DNA of 6,360 nt, from assembly GCA_007123785.1 (NCBI GenBank), contig SLGL01000104.1:1-6360 (forward strand). The letters run 5' to 3'. The position numbers and the translations under genes were made by a program. The notes beneath the pieces were generated by a model. It saw nothing but the letters and a program-made list of their open reading frames with translations. It was not told the origin of the DNA and did not search any database. Positions 5,719 to 6,360 of this stretch are shown one piece after another (position 1 is the first letter of the stretch; each line of letters begins with the position of its first letter). Origin of the DNA: Balneolaceae bacterium (lineage in GTDB: Bacteria > Bacteroidota > Rhodothermia > Balneolales > Balneolaceae).

Positions 5719-6360
5719 ATGAAACGTTTGACCAAACCAGGCTTTTACATCATTACCCTTTGTTTGGCTTCATTCATTTTTATGGCATGTTCAACTAACG
5801 GTATTCAACGTTCTGGGAATGTCCAGGTTACTTTAGAAGCAGTAGATAATGACATTCAAAAAATTGTTTTACAAATTGATACGATTGAAGCAGCACTTGA
5901 TAAACTTACCAGTCCTGGAGAGACAGATACGCGACAAGCTTACGATCAATATTCAGCAAGTTTATCGACCATTGAGAAGCTTGAAAATGATTTTCAGAAA
6001 CATGTGAAAGAGATGGAAACCAATAATAAAGCTTATTTAAGAGAATGGAAAAAGAACAGTAATGAATATGACAACCCCGAAATTCAAAGACTAAGTTCAG
6101 AACGCTACGAAATAGTAAGTAAGGCATTCAATAAGATTTATGAAAATAACGTTGGTATAAAAGATGCTTTTAAAGCATATGTATCTGATGTGATTGAAAT
6201 TGAGATTTTCATCTCAAACGACTTAACAAGCCGCGGAATTGAATCTATTTCTCCGACATCAAACCGGACTGTGAATAATGGCAAATATCTTAAAAGTGCA
6301 TTACTAAACCTTCAATCATCAATTGAAGTTGCCAGAGCAGAAATGATTCAGAGTGGAATT
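5719..6360 (+). CDS. putative lipoprotein of unknown function, helical, paralog 2 (runs off right edge)
   Basis: This frame stays open for 214 codons to the window end. Because paralog 1 ends three residues after the same QSGI motif, only a few codons are probably missing. The signal peptide has Lys2/Arg3, a hydrophobic core at about 9-22, and lipobox F-M-A-C with Cys24. The mature protein aligns without gaps to paralog 1, about 100 of 191 residues identical by hand count. The strongest blocks are VDNDI, YDNP-IQ, the AFK-YVSDV-EIE region, ISNDLT and the NLQS-IE-ARAEM C-terminus. The middle (around the segment after YDNP-IQ) is the most diverged. Like its partner it is charged, helix-rich and probably outer-membrane anchored, facing the periplasm. 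The shared leader suggests common control. Function unknown; remote DUF2959 similarity is a guess. Confidence 0.85.
   Translation, partial: MKRLTKPGFYIITLCLASFIFMACSTNGIQRSGNVQVTLEAVDNDIQKIVLQIDTIEAALDKLTSPGETDTRQAYDQYSASLSTIEKLENDFQKHVKEMETNNKAYLREWKKNSNEYDNPEIQRLSSERYEIVSKAFNKIYENNVGIKDAFKAYVSDVIEIEIFISNDLTSRGIESISPTSNRTVNNGKYLKSALLNLQSSIEVARAEMIQSGI

Overview
The window is AT-rich bacterial DNA. It most resembles the Bacteroidota/Balneolota group. Three things point there: a match to the TTG-N18-TAnnTTTG promoter type of that group (2973-3001), weak or absent Shine-Dalgarno sequences before most starts, and a short AraC-type regulator of a kind I know mainly from these bacteria. The placement is an inference from features, not from a marker gene. 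I see no tRNA, rRNA, CRISPR array, transposase or phage gene.

Left part (1-2575). The end of a small or truncated membrane protein overlaps by ATGA a 42-residue ORF, which is followed after 14 nt by an exported alkaline phosphatase (265-1446). These three read as one co-transcribed group. Converging on them, with only 19 nt between, is a membrane front-end fatty acid desaturase on the minus strand (1466-2575).

Middle (2576-3678). A 485-nt divergent intergenic region carries repeated TGTAAC hexamers and a Bacteroidota-type promoter. It separates the desaturase from an AraC-type HTH regulator (3061-3678). Regulation of the desaturase by this protein is possible but not shown.

Right part (3679-6360). 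This is the least ordinary part. Three envelope lipoprotein genes lie in a row on the plus strand. Two paralogous, probably helical lipoproteins of unknown function (3887-4543, and 5719 running off the right edge; about 52% identical over 191 ungapped residues by hand alignment) flank a glycine-zipper/OmpA-type peptidoglycan-binding lipoprotein (4808-5482). The second paralog has no stop in the window.

The two paralogs share more than protein. Their leaders carry a conserved block (23 of 27 nt identical), preceded by a palindrome with a compensatory G/C swap and followed by a stem-loop whose pairing is kept by compensatory changes, 15-17 nt before each ATG. The OmpA-type gene between them lacks this leader. 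A plausible reading is a co-regulated outer-membrane/periplasm maintenance module with a cis-acting RNA or operator element. The proteins' function is unknown to me; a remote resemblance to DUF2959 is a guess that a profile search could settle.
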